Source: an uncultured Prevotellaceae bacterium (lineage in GTDB: Bacteria; Bacteroidota; Bacteroidia; Bacteroidales; Bacteroidaceae). From it: a stretch of DNA of 64,000 bases. Position 1 is the first letter of the stretch. Every line of letters begins with the position of its first letter. The position numbers were made by a program, and so were the translations under genes. Below the pieces are notes generated by a model, which had not been told where the DNA came from, searched no databases, and was given only the letters and a program-made list of their open reading frames with translations. Shown in pieces: positions 32,868-42,080 of this stretch. Location: assembly GCA_902762325.1 (NCBI GenBank), contig CACWNV010000018.1, positions 1 to 64,000 of the forward strand, given 5' to 3'.

Positions 32868-35462
32868 ATGTCATATTACGGAAACATACTCGAAGAAGAA
32901 CTAAAAAACAAAGTGGCTCATGACTTGTTTGATGGTTTCGACACAACGCAAATAATCGGACGTATAGATTTTTGTGTGTCAATTCCAGCAGATCCTCTCG
33001 GACTGAATGAAGCGGAGTCATTGCTTTGGGCAGAAGCTAAAAAAGGTACTAACCATGACATCTATGAGTCGTTTATCCAATTAATACTCACATTAGGCAA
33101 AGAACGTCCACAAGATACAATTCTCCCTCCTGCTTTTCTGGGTGCTTTCGATGCTGAGAAGATTGCATTTCTGCCCTATAGTACTATCTTGGATGTTTTG
33201 CGTCAAAATGATTTCAATTGGAATGTTGCCCCAAGCGATCATACAACAAAAGAGTTTATACAACTAAAAGAACTCTTAAATGATGCGCTACACCATGGAC
33301 TTGAAATCTATAATTATGAGAAAGATGCAAAAGAGTTGGTGTATTTCATCAAGCGCAATTTCACATTGAAAAAGATTGGAGAGCGCCATATCCGTATCAA
33401 TAAGAACAATTTTACACACATATATCTAAAGTGGCTGGAAGCAGTAAAGCCTTCTATTAATATCAATTGGGAGATGGCTAAGAAAGCTGGCATCATTGAT
33501 GCAGACTTCTATTTGGCTGATATTCTTTCAAAAGAGAACAACACGCTCAGCGAAAAACTATTTGTGTTGTTACAAGATGATCATTATTTATTGGACCGTC
33601 GTATCAACGACTTCGGGCTGGAAGATTTCACCAAGGCACAATTCAATGACAATCAGCAAGCACATACTCAATTCTGGAATCGTTATGCTCGTCCACCACG
33701 ACGTGAATATTGGAGTGACATCGTTAATCGTCGAGACCTTTTGGTTCCACAAGACGTTCGTGAACGCAAAGGCAGTTTCTTTACACCTGCCAGATGGGTA
33801 GAACTCTCACAACAATATATAGCAGCAGAACTTGGTGAAAATTGGCAAGAAGAGTATTATGTATGGGATTGTTGTGCTGGAACAGGAAACCTATTAGCTG
33901 GGCTTACCAACAAATACAATATCTATGCTTCTACGCTTGACAAAGCTGATGTTCAGGCTATGCTTCAGCGTATCGACACAATGAATGCTGCTGCTCGCGA
34001 TAGACAAAACGGTGGTGCTAACTTGTTAGAAAGTCACGTGTTTCAATTCGACTTTCTCAACGACCCTTTGCTTGATGAGACAGATAAGGATGGGAATGTC
34101 ACCATGAAGTCAAAGCTCCCCAAGTCTCTACAAGATATTATTCAAGATCCAGAGAAACGGAAGAAACTTGTTATCTATATAAATCCACCATATGCAGAGG
34201 CTGGAGATAGTAAACAACGTAGTGGGACTGGAAAAAATAAGACTGACGTGGCTGTGAAAACTAATATATACAAAAGGTATAAAAATAAAATTGGGATTGC
34301 AGGACGTGAATTGTTCGCACAATTCATTATACGCATCTATGATGAACTCCCTACAGCGGTGCTTGCACAATTTTCAACTCTGAAAATTGTGCAAGCACCC
34401 AACTTTCGTGAGTTCCGAAAGGTGTTCCGGGCGAAGCCCGGCCGAAATTATATGGTTCCAGCTAACACTTTCGACAATGTAAGAGGTCAGTTTCCTGTCG
34501 GTTTCTTTATCTGGCATACTGATCAAAAAGAGACCATCACGGGTGCCTCAATGGATGTCTATGATCGAAAAGGCGAATATTTGACAACAAAAACTGTACT
34601 TGCCTACGATCAATTAAAGTCTATCAACGATTGGTTGATAGAAACTCGCAATAAAACTGGTGAGAAAAAACTTGCTTTCCTATCTTGTCGTTCACACGAT
34701 GTTTCGCATATCAATGACATCTATTTTAAGAACGACAAGAGCCAAGTAAAATCACCTCGTGGTACATGGATTACGGATCGTAATCTCATTGAAAGTTGTA
34801 TTTATGTTGCTGTCTGCCACAGCATTGAAGCAACATGGCTCAATGATCGCGATCAATTTCTTTATCCCAATGATGGATGGAAAGAAGACACAGAGTTCCA
34901 AAGCAACTGTTTAATTTACTCATTGTTCTGTAGTTTCAACAACATCAGCGGTCACTATGGCATAAACCATTGGATTCCTTTCACAGAAGATGAAGTTGAT
35001 GCAAAGGAAAAATTCCAAAGCCATTTCATGAGTGACTTTATACATGGGCGAATCAAAAAGACAGTTCGAACAGAGGAAGAACAGAAAGAATACGAAAGAG
35101 ACGGTAATAACTATCATGTGGGAGATGCTTTTGAAGAACAAACTAAGTCAACCAATCTTCAAGATGGCTCTTCCCCATTAGTACTGTCTAATCAGGCTAA
35201 AGCCGTTTTGGATGCTGGTCGTGAATTGTGGAGATACTACCATCAGCAACCCATCGCAAAAGAAAAGCCCGATGCATCTTTCTATGACATCCGCCTCTAT
35301 TTCCAAGGTACAAAAACTACCAAAAGCGGTAAGCTACAAATGAATACGGAAAGTGAAGACAAAACATATACCGCTCTCATTGCCGACCTACGCCAAAAGG
35401 AAAAGGAACTTGCAAAGCAAATTGAGCCCAAAGTGTATGAATACGGTTTCTTGAAAAAGTAA
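32868..35462 (+). CDS. Type IIG-like restriction/N6-adenine methyltransferase
   Basis: This 864-residue protein combines a putative nuclease and a DNA methyltransferase. The N-terminus holds a PD-(D/E)xK-like core (IDFCVSIP, then WAEAKKG with E55/K57). The methylase domain shows motif I WDCCAGTGNL at about 332-341 for S-adenosylmethionine and motif IV INPPY near residue 437, which marks N6-adenine or N4-cytosine enzymes. The C-terminal 250 residues probably recognise DNA. No separate restriction or specificity gene is adjacent, which favours a single-chain type IIG enzyme, but it could be a solitary methylase. Codon use is more AT-rich than in the PULs, consistent with transfer. A 19-bp perfect hairpin lies inside the gene at 34358-34399. 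Confidence 0.8.
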   Translation: MSYYGNILEEELKNKVAHDLFDGFDTTQIIGRIDFCVSIPADPLGLNEAESLLWAEAKKGTNHDIYESFIQLILTLGKERPQDTILPPAFLGAFDAEKIAFLPYSTILDVLRQNDFNWNVAPSDHTTKEFIQLKELLNDALHHGLEIYNYEKDAKELVYFIKRNFTLKKIGERHIRINKNNFTHIYLKWLEAVKPSININWEMAKKAGIIDADFYLADILSKENNTLSEKLFVLLQDDHYLLDRRINDFGLEDFTKAQFNDNQQAHTQFWNRYARPPRREYWSDIVNRRDLLVPQDVRERKGSFFTPARWVELSQQYIAAELGENWQEEYYVWDCCAGTGNLLAGLTNKYNIYASTLDKADVQAMLQRIDTMNAAARDRQNGGANLLESHVFQFDFLNDPLLDETDKDGNVTMKSKLPKSLQDIIQDPEKRKKLVIYINPPYAEAGDSKQRSGTGKNKTDVAVKTNIYKRYKNKIGIAGRELFAQFIIRIYDELPTAVLAQFSTLKIVQAPNFREFRKVFRAKPGRNYMVPANTFDNVRGQFPVGFFIWHTDQKETITGASMDVYDRKGEYLTTKTVLAYDQLKSINDWLIETRNKTGEKKLAFLSCRSHDVSHINDIYFKNDKSQVKSPRGTWITDRNLIESCIYVAVCHSIEATWLNDRDQFLYPNDGWKEDTEFQSNCLIYSLFCSFNNISGHYGINHWIPFTEDEVDAKEKFQSHFMSDFIHGRIKKTVRTEEEQKEYERDGNNYHVGDAFEEQTKSTNLQDGSSPLVLSNQAKAVLDAGRELWRYYHQQPIAKEKPDASFYDIRLYFQGTKTTKSGKLQMNTESEDKTYTALIADLRQKEKELAKQIEPKVYEYGFLKK
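34358..34399. repeat. 19-bp perfect inverted repeat inside the methylase gene
   Basis: GGTGCTTGCACAATTTTCA (34358-34376) is exactly inverted at 34381-34399, with loop ACTC. A GC-rich hairpin CCGGGC-GAA-GCCCGG follows at 34427-34441. Both are within codons of the conserved methylase domain (about residues 497-525). Confidence 0.9.
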
Positions 35463-35517
35463 ATGTTTCTTTGCAAACGAAATAAAGAATAATGACGGAA
35501 AAAGAAATGATTTGAAT

Positions 35518-36492
35518 ATGAATCACCAGAATATTGACAACATCAACCTGAGCAATCTTGATGCACTATGGCAGAACGTGAAATCATATCGCGAGAGCAA
35601 AAACTTTAAGGAAGTATTGAAGGCTTGCGTTCGTTTCCGTCATCTTGCTCCCTATAATGCCATGTTGGTAGAGATTCAACGTCCAGGTGTACGTTATGTA
35701 CTATCGGAAAAAGAATGGCGCACAAAATTTGACCGTGGAATAAAACCAAATGCTCGTCCTGTGATTGTGCTTGTTCCCTTTGGTCCAGTTGATTTCCTTT
35801 TCGAGATAAATGACACATATCCCTTAAAGTCAAGATTGTTCTCCAAATCTGCTGAAGATATTATGGAGGAAATTTCAGCTCCTTATAAAACAAAACACGA
35901 TGTTTCTGACAAACAACTCAATCATTTCATGGAACAGCTTTGTTTTCATGGTATCGCCATTGACACGGGATTTATAGTTGGGGCTGACTATGGTGCTAAA
36001 ATTGAACTGTTAACGTCATACTCGCACACTATACATATTCCATATAATAAAGTTAAATTTGTGAGATGGGATGCTGATTATCTTCTTAGCGTCAATTCAA
36101 AAGCCATGAATGGCGAACGCTTCGCCAGCATCTGCCATGAATTGGGACATCTTTTCTGCTATCATATAAGTTCTCCTCGTAGTTGGAAAAAATGGGAAGT
36201 ACGAAACATACCAGATGCAGCAGCAGAGTTTGAAGCAGAGTCTGTTTCGTGGCTCATCTGTGAAATGTTGTGTATCGGTAACCCGTCGGAGAGATATCTG
36301 AGCGGTTATCTTGACTCTAATAATGAGATTCCGCGTGATGTGAGTATAGAACGTATTTTTTCAGCCACGAAAGATGTGATGAAACTCTGTTCACCTGATA
36401 AGAGTATTAGTTATAAAGATGGGCTTCTCTATAAGAATTGCGATAATTTCAAGAATGCAATAAAACAAATCAATGTAAATGGTCTTTCGTGA
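35518..36492 (+). CDS. ArdC-like protein with ImmA/IrrE-type metallopeptidase motif
   Basis: The 324-residue protein resembles ArdC-type antirestriction proteins. Its N-terminal part (FRHLAPYNAMLVEIQRPG, PFGPVDFLFEINDT at about 41-100) matches the ssDNA-binding region of ArdC. The C-terminal half carries a zinc protease motif HELGH (H207, E208, H211) with a downstream acidic helix EFEAESVSW that can provide the third ligand. It lies 55 bp after the methylase gene. ArdC proteins protect incoming DNA from restriction, whereas ImmA/IrrE proteases cleave repressors, so the role here, beside a restriction-like enzyme, is open. A TTG at 35512 is an alternative start. Confidence 0.7.
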   Translation: MNHQNIDNINLSNLDALWQNVKSYRESKNFKEVLKACVRFRHLAPYNAMLVEIQRPGVRYVLSEKEWRTKFDRGIKPNARPVIVLVPFGPVDFLFEINDTYPLKSRLFSKSAEDIMEEISAPYKTKHDVSDKQLNHFMEQLCFHGIAIDTGFIVGADYGAKIELLTSYSHTIHIPYNKVKFVRWDADYLLSVNSKAMNGERFASICHELGHLFCYHISSPRSWKKWEVRNIPDAAAEFEAESVSWLICEMLCIGNPSERYLSGYLDSNNEIPRDVSIERIFSATKDVMKLCSPDKSISYKDGLLYKNCDNFKNAIKQINVNGLS

Positions 36493-36497
36493 TTAAT

Positions 36498-36992
36498 ATG
36501 AAAAAGGCAATTGAACTTACTAATGAAACAGACTATACCATTGATGGACGGAGTAAGAAAAAAGCCTATACCATCATAGATAGTGGCTTACTTGACAGCA
36601 TGCAACCAGGAACGGTAAAGTGTTTGCAGCAGATTCACGCTTACCTTTTTGGCGGTCTCTATGACTTTGCAGGTCAGATTCGTACAAAAACGATTTGGAA
36701 AGATGGAACGCTGTTTTGTCGTGCTGAGTATCTGATGAAAAACTTGAGTCTGATTGAGGCTATGCCTGAAAGAACTTTCGATGAAATAGTTAATAAATAT
36801 GTGGAGATGAACGTGGCGCATCCTTTTATGGAAGGTAATGGTCGTTCTACTCGTATCTGGCTCGATTTGATATTCAAGAAACGTCTGGGACTATGTGTTG
36901 ATTGGAGTAAGATAGACAAGAAAAGTTATCTGGAGGCTATGCGCAGGAGTACAACAGATGCCCGGACTATCAAGACATATAATTCATCATAA
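36498..36992 (+). CDS. Fic/DOC family protein (AMP-transferase)
   Basis: This 164-residue protein contains the Fic core HPFMEGNGRSTR at residues 108-119, with catalytic H108 and the anion-binding Gly-Asn-Gly, so it should transfer AMP or another nucleotide-derived group to target proteins. An N-terminal segment (DGLYDFAG-like GGLYDFAGQIRTKT) forms the flap. I do not see a clear inhibitory S/TxxxE(G/N) helix within it, so an inhibitor may act in trans. It begins within a few bases of the stop of the ArdC-like gene (GTG at 36489 would overlap it), indicating coexpression. Such proteins occur as toxins in mobile islands. Confidence 0.85.
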   Translation: MKKAIELTNETDYTIDGRSKKKAYTIIDSGLLDSMQPGTVKCLQQIHAYLFGGLYDFAGQIRTKTIWKDGTLFCRAEYLMKNLSLIEAMPERTFDEIVNKYVEMNVAHPFMEGNGRSTRIWLDLIFKKRLGLCVDWSKIDKKSYLEAMRRSTTDARTIKTYNSS

Positions 36993-37021
36993 TTTACGTA
37001 ATCTTTGTCCCCCTTATTATG

Positions 37022-37047
37022 TTAAAAGGCGGACGTAAGTATGTCCG
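37022..37047 (-). terminator. Weak terminator for the DUF3667 gene
   Basis: On the minus strand CGGAC pairs with GTCCG (37043-37047 and 37030-37034) and is followed by CC and four T. The stem is short. Confidence 0.4.
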
Positions 37048-37052
37048 GTGGG

Positions 37053-37949
37053 CTAATGTACAATGACGTACACAATGACGAAGATCATGATGGCGGAAAA
37101 GACCAGGAACATGAGGATGAGAAGAGAGAGCAGCGATGATACTATCACCCGTAGCCAATTATATCCGGTCAGCTGTCTCAAGGGTATGAGACAAAGAGCA
37201 AGTACGAATGTGTCCAGATCATCATTGATGCATAAGAAGTTGAGGAGGGTAGTATAGATGGAGTACATGTTGGAAATGTAGAATATTGCCACAAGGAACT
37301 CCGAAAAGTACATGCCCCGATAGGATGGTCCGTTTCTAAAGAAGAAGAATAACGGAAGTGCCAGCAGAAAGAGGGAGATCACATTGAAAGCAGAAGGATA
37401 CTCGTCCTGCAGATTGTCCAGTTTCTTAAAGGTTTTTTCCATTATTGCCTGCGCTTTATCCATTTTCTTTTCAATATCATCTCGGACTATCTTGGTTGGT
37501 TTGAGAGTCTCAACATTCTTTGTATATGTTTTCTCATATTTGTTGTTTTGTCTTTCCATCAGGTTCATACCCCTGACATTCATTCCGTGAGCCACTAAGA
37601 TGGAGAGTGCTGATAGCAGGAAGAACATCTTAAACGGTGGGAAATAAGCCATCCGCATGCCCTTCAGATAGTCGCGTATCATGTATCCCGGTCGCAGGAT
37701 GAGGTCGCGGATGCTATGGACCATTCCACGGTTGCCCAGTCCCCACACATCGATGAAGAGGAGAAAGGCAGATCTGAATGAATAGCGGTTTATCCGTGAT
37801 GACTGTCCACATCGCGGACAGAAGTTACCTTTAAATCGTGTACCGCAGGTAAGGCATTCAATCTCATCGTTTTTTAATGGTGCAACCTTATGGGGCTTCT
37901 TCTGCCATCTTCTGAACACCTCGTATTTATGTTTGAGTTTCTGATTCAT
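37053..37949 (-). CDS. DUF3667 membrane protein with zinc ribbon
   Basis: The 298-residue protein has an N-terminal zinc ribbon (CLTCGTRF...CPRCG at about 32-48), followed by the DUF3667 signature (RPGYMIRDYLKGMRMAYFPPFKMFFLLSA), a charged loop and about five membrane helices. The function of the family is unknown. It starts 15 bp after the DUF6377 regulator and so is cotranscribed with it. Confidence 0.8.
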   Translation of the reverse strand: MNQKLKHKYEVFRRWQKKPHKVAPLKNDEIECLTCGTRFKGNFCPRCGQSSRINRYSFRSAFLLFIDVWGLGNRGMVHSIRDLILRPGYMIRDYLKGMRMAYFPPFKMFFLLSALSILVAHGMNVRGMNLMERQNNKYEKTYTKNVETLKPTKIVRDDIEKKMDKAQAIMEKTFKKLDNLQDEYPSAFNVISLFLLALPLFFFFRNGPSYRGMYFSEFLVAIFYISNMYSIYTTLLNFLCINDDLDTFVLALCLIPLRQLTGYNWLRVIVSSLLSLLILMFLVFSAIMIFVIVYVIVH

Positions 37950-37964
37950 GCGTGCAATGATGGT

Positions 37965-39620
37965 TTAATGTTTCAAAGGTAAGTTCCCAATGTCCTTCAC
38001 TCGTTGCTCAAAAGTGTCGCGGTCGTGGAGGGCTCCGTTTTTAATCTTTGCCCGGTAGTTGTAGATGGTGTTCACTGAATAGTGCAGGAAATCGGCTATC
38101 TTCGATGAGTCATCGATGCCTAACCTGATGAGTGCAAAGATGCGTATGCTGGTATTGAGTCTGTCTTTCTCGTCAATGGTGATGCGTTCCTCCGGGCGTA
38201 GCAGTGCGTTGAATTCCTCTACAAAGTCGGGAAAGAGATGGAGGAAGGCTGTGTCGAAGCTGGCATAGAGATCGTCGAGTTCCTTTTCTCGGAATTCCTG
38301 CCCTCGTGTGAGTTGGTATAGTTCATCATAGTCACGGTTCTTCACCATCTTGTTCACCCTTTTGCGGAAGTTGTCTATCTTATCGACATACATGGAGCAA
38401 AGTCGCATGAAGTGTCCCACATATTCTTCCTTCACGCTGTTTGACTCGCTGAGATAATTATTGACGGTTGAAAGCTGTTCGTTAAGTGACGACAACTGAG
38501 CGTTGAGTGTGGTGAGCAGTTCGTTCTTCTCGTGCACCTGTGCATGGGCAATGCTCAGCCGCTTGTGCTGCCGGATGGCATTGTATAGCAGCAGGGCTAA
38601 GACAACGGTGAGCAGTCCGAGGATAATCATGAAGATACGTGTGCGCTGTTTCTCCTGCTCATGGTAATCACGGTATTTGTTGTCGATGGCAGAGAGGATA
38701 GGGGAGAGCTGCCAGAAACGCAGTCGTGTACCGAAGTGCGTGGCACAGTCGCTTGCAAAGCTGATGTATTTATATGCCCTGTCGATGTTGCCCTGAGCCA
38801 TAAGCAGGTTGGCAAGTTCCCACATGGAACCCTGATCCATGACGGCGTTGCGCACATCACTTACTGCCGACTCCGTGAGCCAGTACATCATCTGTGTCGT
38901 GTCGTTGCGCTGCTTGAATTCCAGGTAACGGTAGAAAGTGGTGAGGGCGTAGGCATGTGAGCCGTGGGTGACGTTCTCCATCCACTTGTCGTTGATGGCA
39001 AGCGACTTGTCGAGGTCTCCCTTGTCCATCCATGTCATCTCCTGTCGCTGAAAGAGACGTAGGTCTGTGGAGTCAAGCACCTCGTAGAGCAGTTGCTCAT
39101 AGTCGGCTGCCTTCTTGCGGTAACGCTCTCTTAACGGCTCAAAACGGGTGTAGAATGCCATTTCACCATAGACATGGTTGCAGGCTTTGTAATATGCTCC
39201 AAGTCCGTCGCGTTCGAGTAATGCCGGCTTGATGCTGTCGAGCGTGAAGAGTGCTTCGTCGTACATTCCCGTGTTGCTGCACTGGAAAGCCAGTTCAGCC
39301 CTCACTTTCCCTTCCAGAGCCTGATTGTCTATGGCTTTTGCTATATTGATACATTGTTCGAGGTAGTAGATGGCAGAGTCGTTGACAAATGCCAGGTACT
39401 GCTCGTACAGCTGATGGGACAGTTGGAATCTCATGGTGTTGTCGGATGACGTGGCAAGCATGCTGATGAGCTGCCCGATCTTATCCTGTTTCTTCTGGAC
39501 AAATTGCGGAGATTGCCTGATGGCTTCATCAAGCCGTCTGTATGCCGAATCTACATCGTACGAGGCAGCCTGTCCGATGGTAGATAGAAGGAAAATAAGA
39601 ATGCAAAAAGCCGTTCTCAT
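37965..39620 (-). CDS. DUF6377-type TPR/HTH membrane regulator of the beta-glucan PUL
   Basis: This 551-residue protein has a signal peptide (1-18, GQAAS), a periplasmic helical TPR-like sensor (about 25-320), one membrane helix (about 327-345, IFMIILGLLTVVLALLLY) and a cytoplasmic coiled coil. The C-terminal domain carries a LuxR-like HTH (IRIFALIRLGIDDSSKIADFLHYSVNTIYNYRAKIK region, about 488-525). DUF6377 proteins are thought to regulate adjacent PULs in Bacteroidetes. It lies after the GH3 gene on the same strand but has its own promoter, so it is a separate transcript and probably senses beta-glucan products. Confidence 0.8.
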   Translation of the reverse strand: MRTAFCILIFLLSTIGQAASYDVDSAYRRLDEAIRQSPQFVQKKQDKIGQLISMLATSSDNTMRFQLSHQLYEQYLAFVNDSAIYYLEQCINIAKAIDNQALEGKVRAELAFQCSNTGMYDEALFTLDSIKPALLERDGLGAYYKACNHVYGEMAFYTRFEPLRERYRKKAADYEQLLYEVLDSTDLRLFQRQEMTWMDKGDLDKSLAINDKWMENVTHGSHAYALTTFYRYLEFKQRNDTTQMMYWLTESAVSDVRNAVMDQGSMWELANLLMAQGNIDRAYKYISFASDCATHFGTRLRFWQLSPILSAIDNKYRDYHEQEKQRTRIFMIILGLLTVVLALLLYNAIRQHKRLSIAHAQVHEKNELLTTLNAQLSSLNEQLSTVNNYLSESNSVKEEYVGHFMRLCSMYVDKIDNFRKRVNKMVKNRDYDELYQLTRGQEFREKELDDLYASFDTAFLHLFPDFVEEFNALLRPEERITIDEKDRLNTSIRIFALIRLGIDDSSKIADFLHYSVNTIYNYRAKIKNGALHDRDTFEQRVKDIGNLPLKH

Positions 39621-39642
39621 GTTTTGTGTCTATTGTATTCTG

Positions 39643-39673
39643 CAAAGATAGCACAAATCATGAAAACGGCAAA
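39643..39673 (-). promoter_or_regulatory. Promoter of the DUF6377 regulator
   Basis: On the minus strand TTTG (39673-39670) is followed after 19 bases by TATCTTTG (39650-39643), a near-perfect match to the Bacteroidetes consensus. Confidence 0.75.
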
Positions 39674-39741
39674 ATAATTTGATTAAAGTTTCTTTCCTAC
39701 ATGTCGGAGGGTAGGAAGTAACATCGCTGCTGTAGTCTGAC

Positions 39742-42042
39742 CTATAGACCTGACAGCGTGAACTTCACTCGTGACGTGATATTGTCGGAGGCATTGCCGA
39801 TGAGTGCTTCGAAAGCACCCGGCTCAGCCGTCCATGCCTGTTGTTTGTCATTGTAGAACTTCAATGCATCGATGCCGATGGTCAAAGTTATATTACGCGA
39901 CTCGCCTGGCTGGAGATAGACTTTCTGGAAAGCTTTCAACTCTTTTACCGGACGGGGAAGCGTTGATTTCTTGTCGCTGATGTACAGCTGCACCACTTCA
40001 GCACCGGCGCGGTCACCTTTATTAGTCACGGTCAGCGTGAATGTGATATTGTCGCCTTCCTGCATCACGTTCTTGTCGGCTACAGCCTTGCCCAACTCGA
40101 AGGTCGTGTAGCTCAGTCCGTGTCCGAAGGCAAAGAGAGGCTTCTCCTTCTTCAGACGGTCAGTCCAACGATAGCCCACGAAGATATCCTCTTTGTATTC
40201 CTCATCGATAATCTTCTTGCCTTCGCGCCAAGTACCTGGATAGGTCTTCAGGGCATGGGCACCACACTGCTCAAGGCTGGTGTACCAAGTGAAGGGCAGC
40301 TTACCACTCGGGTTGACATCGCCCAACAACACGTCGGCAAGTGCGTGGCCGGCTTCCGAACCGATGAACCATCCCTGCACGACAGCCGGAACCTTGTTAA
40401 GCCAAGGCATGGCAGCTCCGTTACCTGAAATGTTGACATAGACCAGATGCGGGTTGGCTGAAACAAGAGCCTCCACCAGTCGGTCTTGAGCATAAGGCAG
40501 CTCATACTGCTGGCGGTCAACACCCTCGCAGTCCTGACGTCCACTCTTGTTGAGTCCGCCGAACATAATCACCACATCAGCCTCACGAGCCTTGCTGACA
40601 GCCTCGTTGATGAGTTCATCCTCAGAACGGCTGTCGCCAAGTTTGTGATTGCCTACGGTGACTCCATCGAAACTCTGGATGGTGTCGCCCACATAGCCAC
40701 GGGCATAGTCCACAGTACAGCCGGCAGACTTCTGACCAATCGCTTCAAGCAGTCCGTCGATGGGTACCAGTTCGCGCTGTACTTTAAGTGACGACGAGCC
40801 ACCTCCTACGGTCATCATCTTTATAGCATTCTCGCCGACAACAAGAATCTTCTTATTTTTCGTCAGGTCGAGAGGCAGCAGGCGGTTGCCTGTTCCCTTG
40901 CGAGAGAATGCCTTGACAGGACTGTTCTTCAACAGAACAATACCCTCAGTGGCAATCTTTCGAGCAGCTGCATAGTGATCTTCCGAACAGAGGAATCCCT
41001 GGGCGCGATGTTTGTTCATCGTGGTGCGGAAGTAGAGACGCAGCACACGGCGTACCTTTTCATCAAGCGCCTTCAGCAAGTCTGCCTTGCGCTGACCAGT
41101 TGCCTCGTTGATGAGCTTCTTGAAAGGTTCTGCCAGATAGTAGTTGTCGTAGGCGTTGGTCCGACCCATTGTCAGACCATCGGTCCATGTTCCAAATTCC
41201 ATGTCGAGTCCATTAAATATGGCCTGTTCGGTGTCGTGACAACCGCCCCAGTCGCTTACTACCACACCATCGAAGCCCCAGTCGCCTTTCAGGATACGGT
41301 TGAGTGTTATCTCATTATGACAATTGTGTTGGTCGTTATAAAGGTTGTAGGCACCCATGATGCCCCATGCCTTACCCTCGGTGATGGCTGCACGGAAGGC
41401 GGGCAGATAGATCTCGTGAAGTGCACGGTCACTGACCACGACATTCACCTGATGGCGGTATTCCTCGTCGTTGTTCAGCGCATAGTGCTTCACACACGAA
41501 GCCACGCCCTTCGACTGCAATCCTTGTACATAAGGAACCACCATGCGCGATGCCAGCAGAGGGTCCTCGCCCATGTATTCGAAGTTGCGGCCGGCGAGTG
41601 GTGTACGGTAAATGTTCACGCCAGGACCTAAGATCATGTCCTTTCCACGATAGCGTGCTTCCTCACCGAGACTCTCACCGTAGAGCCGTGCCATTGCCGG
41701 GTTCCACGTGGCAGCCAGACATGTGAGTGCGGGGAAGGCCACACACGAGTCATTGGTCTGTCCGGCCTGTTCCCACTCGTCCCACAGTACATCGGGGCGA
41801 ACACCGTGAGGACCGTCGTCGGTCCAGAAGTCGGGCATTCCTAAACGAGGAACACCTGCAGCCGAGAACTTCGACTGTGCATGGATGACACGGATTCTCT
41901 CGTTGAGCGTCATGCGAGACAGAGCGTCGTTGACGCGCTGCTCTATGGGCTTCGTCTCATCGAGGTAGACAGGCTTTTGTTGTGCCTGTGCTGAACAGAA
42001 GGTCGTGGCAAGCACAACCAATGTCGTCAATGTCTTTTTCAT
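39742..42042 (-). CDS. GH3 beta-glucosidase
   Basis: This 766-residue periplasmic enzyme releases glucose from beta-gluco-oligosaccharides. A signal peptide (1-20, CSAQAQ) precedes the GH3 TIM-barrel with KH at 185-186 and nucleophile D264 in GVVVSDWGGCHD. The alpha/beta sandwich follows (about 370-600), then the fibronectin III-like C-terminal domain (about 680-750, GDRAGAEVVQLYISD). It is the last enzyme gene of the beta-glucan PUL, 38 bp after the GH5 gene. Confidence 0.93.
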   Translation of the reverse strand: MKKTLTTLVVLATTFCSAQAQQKPVYLDETKPIEQRVNDALSRMTLNERIRVIHAQSKFSAAGVPRLGMPDFWTDDGPHGVRPDVLWDEWEQAGQTNDSCVAFPALTCLAATWNPAMARLYGESLGEEARYRGKDMILGPGVNIYRTPLAGRNFEYMGEDPLLASRMVVPYVQGLQSKGVASCVKHYALNNDEEYRHQVNVVVSDRALHEIYLPAFRAAITEGKAWGIMGAYNLYNDQHNCHNEITLNRILKGDWGFDGVVVSDWGGCHDTEQAIFNGLDMEFGTWTDGLTMGRTNAYDNYYLAEPFKKLINEATGQRKADLLKALDEKVRRVLRLYFRTTMNKHRAQGFLCSEDHYAAARKIATEGIVLLKNSPVKAFSRKGTGNRLLPLDLTKNKKILVVGENAIKMMTVGGGSSSLKVQRELVPIDGLLEAIGQKSAGCTVDYARGYVGDTIQSFDGVTVGNHKLGDSRSEDELINEAVSKAREADVVIMFGGLNKSGRQDCEGVDRQQYELPYAQDRLVEALVSANPHLVYVNISGNGAAMPWLNKVPAVVQGWFIGSEAGHALADVLLGDVNPSGKLPFTWYTSLEQCGAHALKTYPGTWREGKKIIDEEYKEDIFVGYRWTDRLKKEKPLFAFGHGLSYTTFELGKAVADKNVMQEGDNITFTLTVTNKGDRAGAEVVQLYISDKKSTLPRPVKELKAFQKVYLQPGESRNITLTIGIDALKFYNDKQQAWTAEPGAFEALIGNASDNITSRVKFTLSGL

Positions 42043-42080
42043 ATATTGTTATTATTATTAAAATGATTCGTTATGCAGTG

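Noticed and set aside
39692-39717. Terminator after the GH3 gene
   Set aside because: TTCCTAC/GTAGGAA forms only a 7-bp stem and is not followed by a T-run on either strand.
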